From Lachnospiraceae bacterium (GTDB lineage: Bacteria > Bacillota > Clostridia > Lachnospirales > Lachnospiraceae), in the NCBI GenBank assembly GCA_015057555.1, contig SVEC01000011.1, forward strand, positions 1 through 64,000: a stretch of 64,000 nt of DNA, given 5' to 3'. Positions 62,604 to 64,000 of this stretch are shown piece after piece. Position numbers and translations under genes: made by a program. The notes beneath the pieces are model-generated. The model ran no database searches. It saw only the letters and a list, made by a program, of their open reading frames with translations, and was not told the origin of the DNA. Numbering within the stretch: position 1 is the stretch's first letter; each line of letters opens with the position of its first letter.

Positions 62604-64000
62604 CTACTTCTCCTTAAAGTTGAAGTTATTATCTTCTGCATATTCCTCAGCTAAGGAACCTTTGGAACCTATTATTGTACAGTTCTTGGATTTCTTATTT
62701 TCTCCATCAATAATACTATATCCTATAGCTTTTTCACTTAGAAATTCCAAGCTATCTGGCAATTCTACAGTAAGGTCATCATTTCCTCCAAATGCATAGA
62801 GATCAATTCTTTTAACCCCCTCCGGTATTATCACATTTTCTAAGCTATGACATGCGTTAAATGCTTCAATTCCAATTATTTCAACGCTACATGGTATACT
62901 TATTGAGGTTAACTTGCCACATCCATAAAATGCCTCATCATAAATATACTTAACACCTTCTGGTATTTTAACTTTCTCCACATACTCACAATTTATTTCA
63001 CCGATACCTATAACACTATATCCACCTAGTGTCTCTGGTATTATAATCTCAGTCTGTGGACCATCATAATCCGAAATTGTAGCTGTTTCATTATCATAAA
63101 CAACGATATCCCAAGCACCATATGTACCATACTTTTCATCAGATTCATAAAATGATTCCAACTCATCTATCTTGTCTATATTTTTATAAACTGCATAATC
63201 CTCAACGTCATCTCTATTCTTATCAGCTATTACCTCAACATCAAATTCATATAGTTTGACATCAAGCACCTCTGCATCGAACTCAAAAATTTCTTTATAC
63301 TCTGTCTCAGTTAAAGTAGTCATTTCATCCCACTCATCTATCCATACATAGTACGCTAGGTTACCACTGTAGTCTTCCTCGCACTCCACGCAAATAGCTC
63401 CATCGTAGGAATTATATGTTTCTCCTCTAGCTCCATCTAAAGGAAGAAGCCCAATATCCTCTAAATATCCATCATGAACACCTGCGTAGTATACCTCGTT
63501 ATCAAATTCGTAACTGCTCATCTTTACTACGCCATTATCATAGAAAGTAAATGGATATTCATCACTTCCCATCTCATATCCACTTTCAAACTTTACCTCA
63601 CCATCTACATACTCATAGAATTCAGCTTCAGAATCTTTAGAAAAACCATAATCGATATCTTTTAATATGAATAGCTCATCCTTCTTGTCACCATCAAAAT
63701 CTGCAATGGCATAAAAATTATAATATATAGTTTCTTCCTTATTTACAGATACTATATTAACCTCTGATGCATCATCCGCATCCTCAACTAATTCAGCTAA
63801 GTACTTATAATAAGCCTTCTCCTCCTTGGACATCCAGTTAATATTAACTAATATCGCAACTACTGCAATTAATGCAGCTGCTGCTACAACACCGATTATT
63901 ATATTACGCTTTTTGTTACTCTTCCTTGGCTCATCAGATAATGCAGCGTTTTCTGTATTCACATCATTTCCATCAGTTACATTAACTGGCTGAATCTGCT
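62604..64000 (-). CDS. TM protein with shared extracellular domain and BspA-type LRRs, partial at right edge
   Basis: The ORF track begins at a GTG (63962), but the same frame stays open to base 64000 with no stop and no ribosome binding site is seen before that GTG, so the gene probably starts beyond the window. Visible: a basic segment and TM helix (NIIIGVVAAAALIAVVAILV), a domain homologous to the C-terminus of the previous protein (AYYKYLAEL, ADFDGDKKDELFI, FTFYDNGVV), and C-terminal LRR_5 (BspA-like) repeats (VKIPEGVKYIYDEAFYGC). It has two bases of space to the next gene. Confidence 0.8.
   Translation of the reverse strand, partial: QIQPVNVTDGNDVNTENAALSDEPRKSNKKRNIIIGVVAAAALIAVVAILVNINWMSKEEKAYYKYLAELVEDADDASEVNIVSVNKEETIYYNFYAIADFDGDKKDELFILKDIDYGFSKDSEAEFYEYVDGEVKFESGYEMGSDEYPFTFYDNGVVKMSSYEFDNEVYYAGVHDGYLEDIGLLPLDGARGETYNSYDGAICVECEEDYSGNLAYYVWIDEWDEMTTLTETEYKEIFEFDAEVLDVKLYEFDVEVIADKNRDDVEDYAVYKNIDKIDELESFYESDEKYGTYGAWDIVVYDNETATISDYDGPQTEIIIPETLGGYSVIGIGEINCEYVEKVKIPEGVKYIYDEAFYGCGKLTSISIPCSVEIIGIEAFNACHSLENVIIPEGVKRIDLYAFGGNDDLTVELPDSLEFLSEKAIGYSIIDGENKKSKNCTIIGSKGSLAEEYAEDNNFNFKEK

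Overview
The window is low-GC DNA from a spore-forming anaerobe of the Clostridia, most likely Lachnospiraceae. This is judged from spoIIA, spoVA and pdaB sporulation genes, AddAB recombination proteins, clostridial ChW repeats, a FapA-like protein with the 26-residue EIRxGL repeats common in that family, strong AGGAGG-type ribosome binding sites and frequent TTG/GTG starts. No phage, insertion sequence, CRISPR array or rRNA was seen. There is one tRNA. Both ends cut through genes.

Region 1-7.2 kb is an accessory array of small leftward genes (GNAT acetyltransferase, PEBP-like, SnoaL-like, STAS-like, zinc-ribbon, XRE regulator, NYN/PIN-like, several unknown). It contains a near-duplicate gene pair and at least two gene remnants, so it looks like a site of cassette gain and loss. 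7.2-14.3 kb holds an M29 aminopeptidase and a leftward pyrimidine operon (chorismate-mutase-like, pyrC, pyrF, pyrK, pyrD, small membrane protein). 14.4-17.4 kb is the rightward spoVA operon (AA, AB, AC, AD, AE) for dipicolinate uptake, separated by a 23-bp perfect-stem bidirectional terminator from a class A penicillin-binding protein with a Thr/Pro repeat tail. Next come an ABC-F ATPase and a divergent FIST sensor plus soluble chemoreceptor pair.

24.5-26.6 kb is a TetR, flavodoxin-like and phospholipase-C-like operon with three spaced copies of a 21-bp operator palindrome. 26.7-31.5 kb carries the spoIIA operon (anti-anti-sigma, anti-sigma, sigma F), a TPR/zinc-ribbon membrane protein, folC and queF. 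31.6-38.7 kb is addBA. 38.7-42.5 kb is an HD-GYP response regulator and a FapA-like repeat protein. 42.5-53.3 kb is mostly housekeeping: FMN_bind-like protein, a left-handed-helix protein, topB, a D-lactate-dehydrogenase-like protein, an unknown membrane protein, pdaB, tyrS, a cation efflux protein and an O-antigen-ligase-like protein.

53.4-57.5 kb holds a Na/phosphate cotransporter whose upstream region shows four TTWACA-like repeats at exact 11-bp period (candidate Pho box), and a hybrid histidine kinase. A tRNA-Leu(AAG) follows, with a copy of its 3' end about 95 bp away (possible integration scar). The right end, 57.9-64 kb, is the most unusual part: three LytTR regulators, two with altered receiver phosphorylation sites; a small FHA-like protein; an FHA-TM-ChW surface protein; and a TM-LRR protein sharing an unnamed extracellular domain with it. 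This may be a surface signalling locus, but that is inference.

Coordinates rest on the supplied ORF track. Starts were moved where a clear ribosome binding site decides. Function assignments are by motif recognition only; no search was run.
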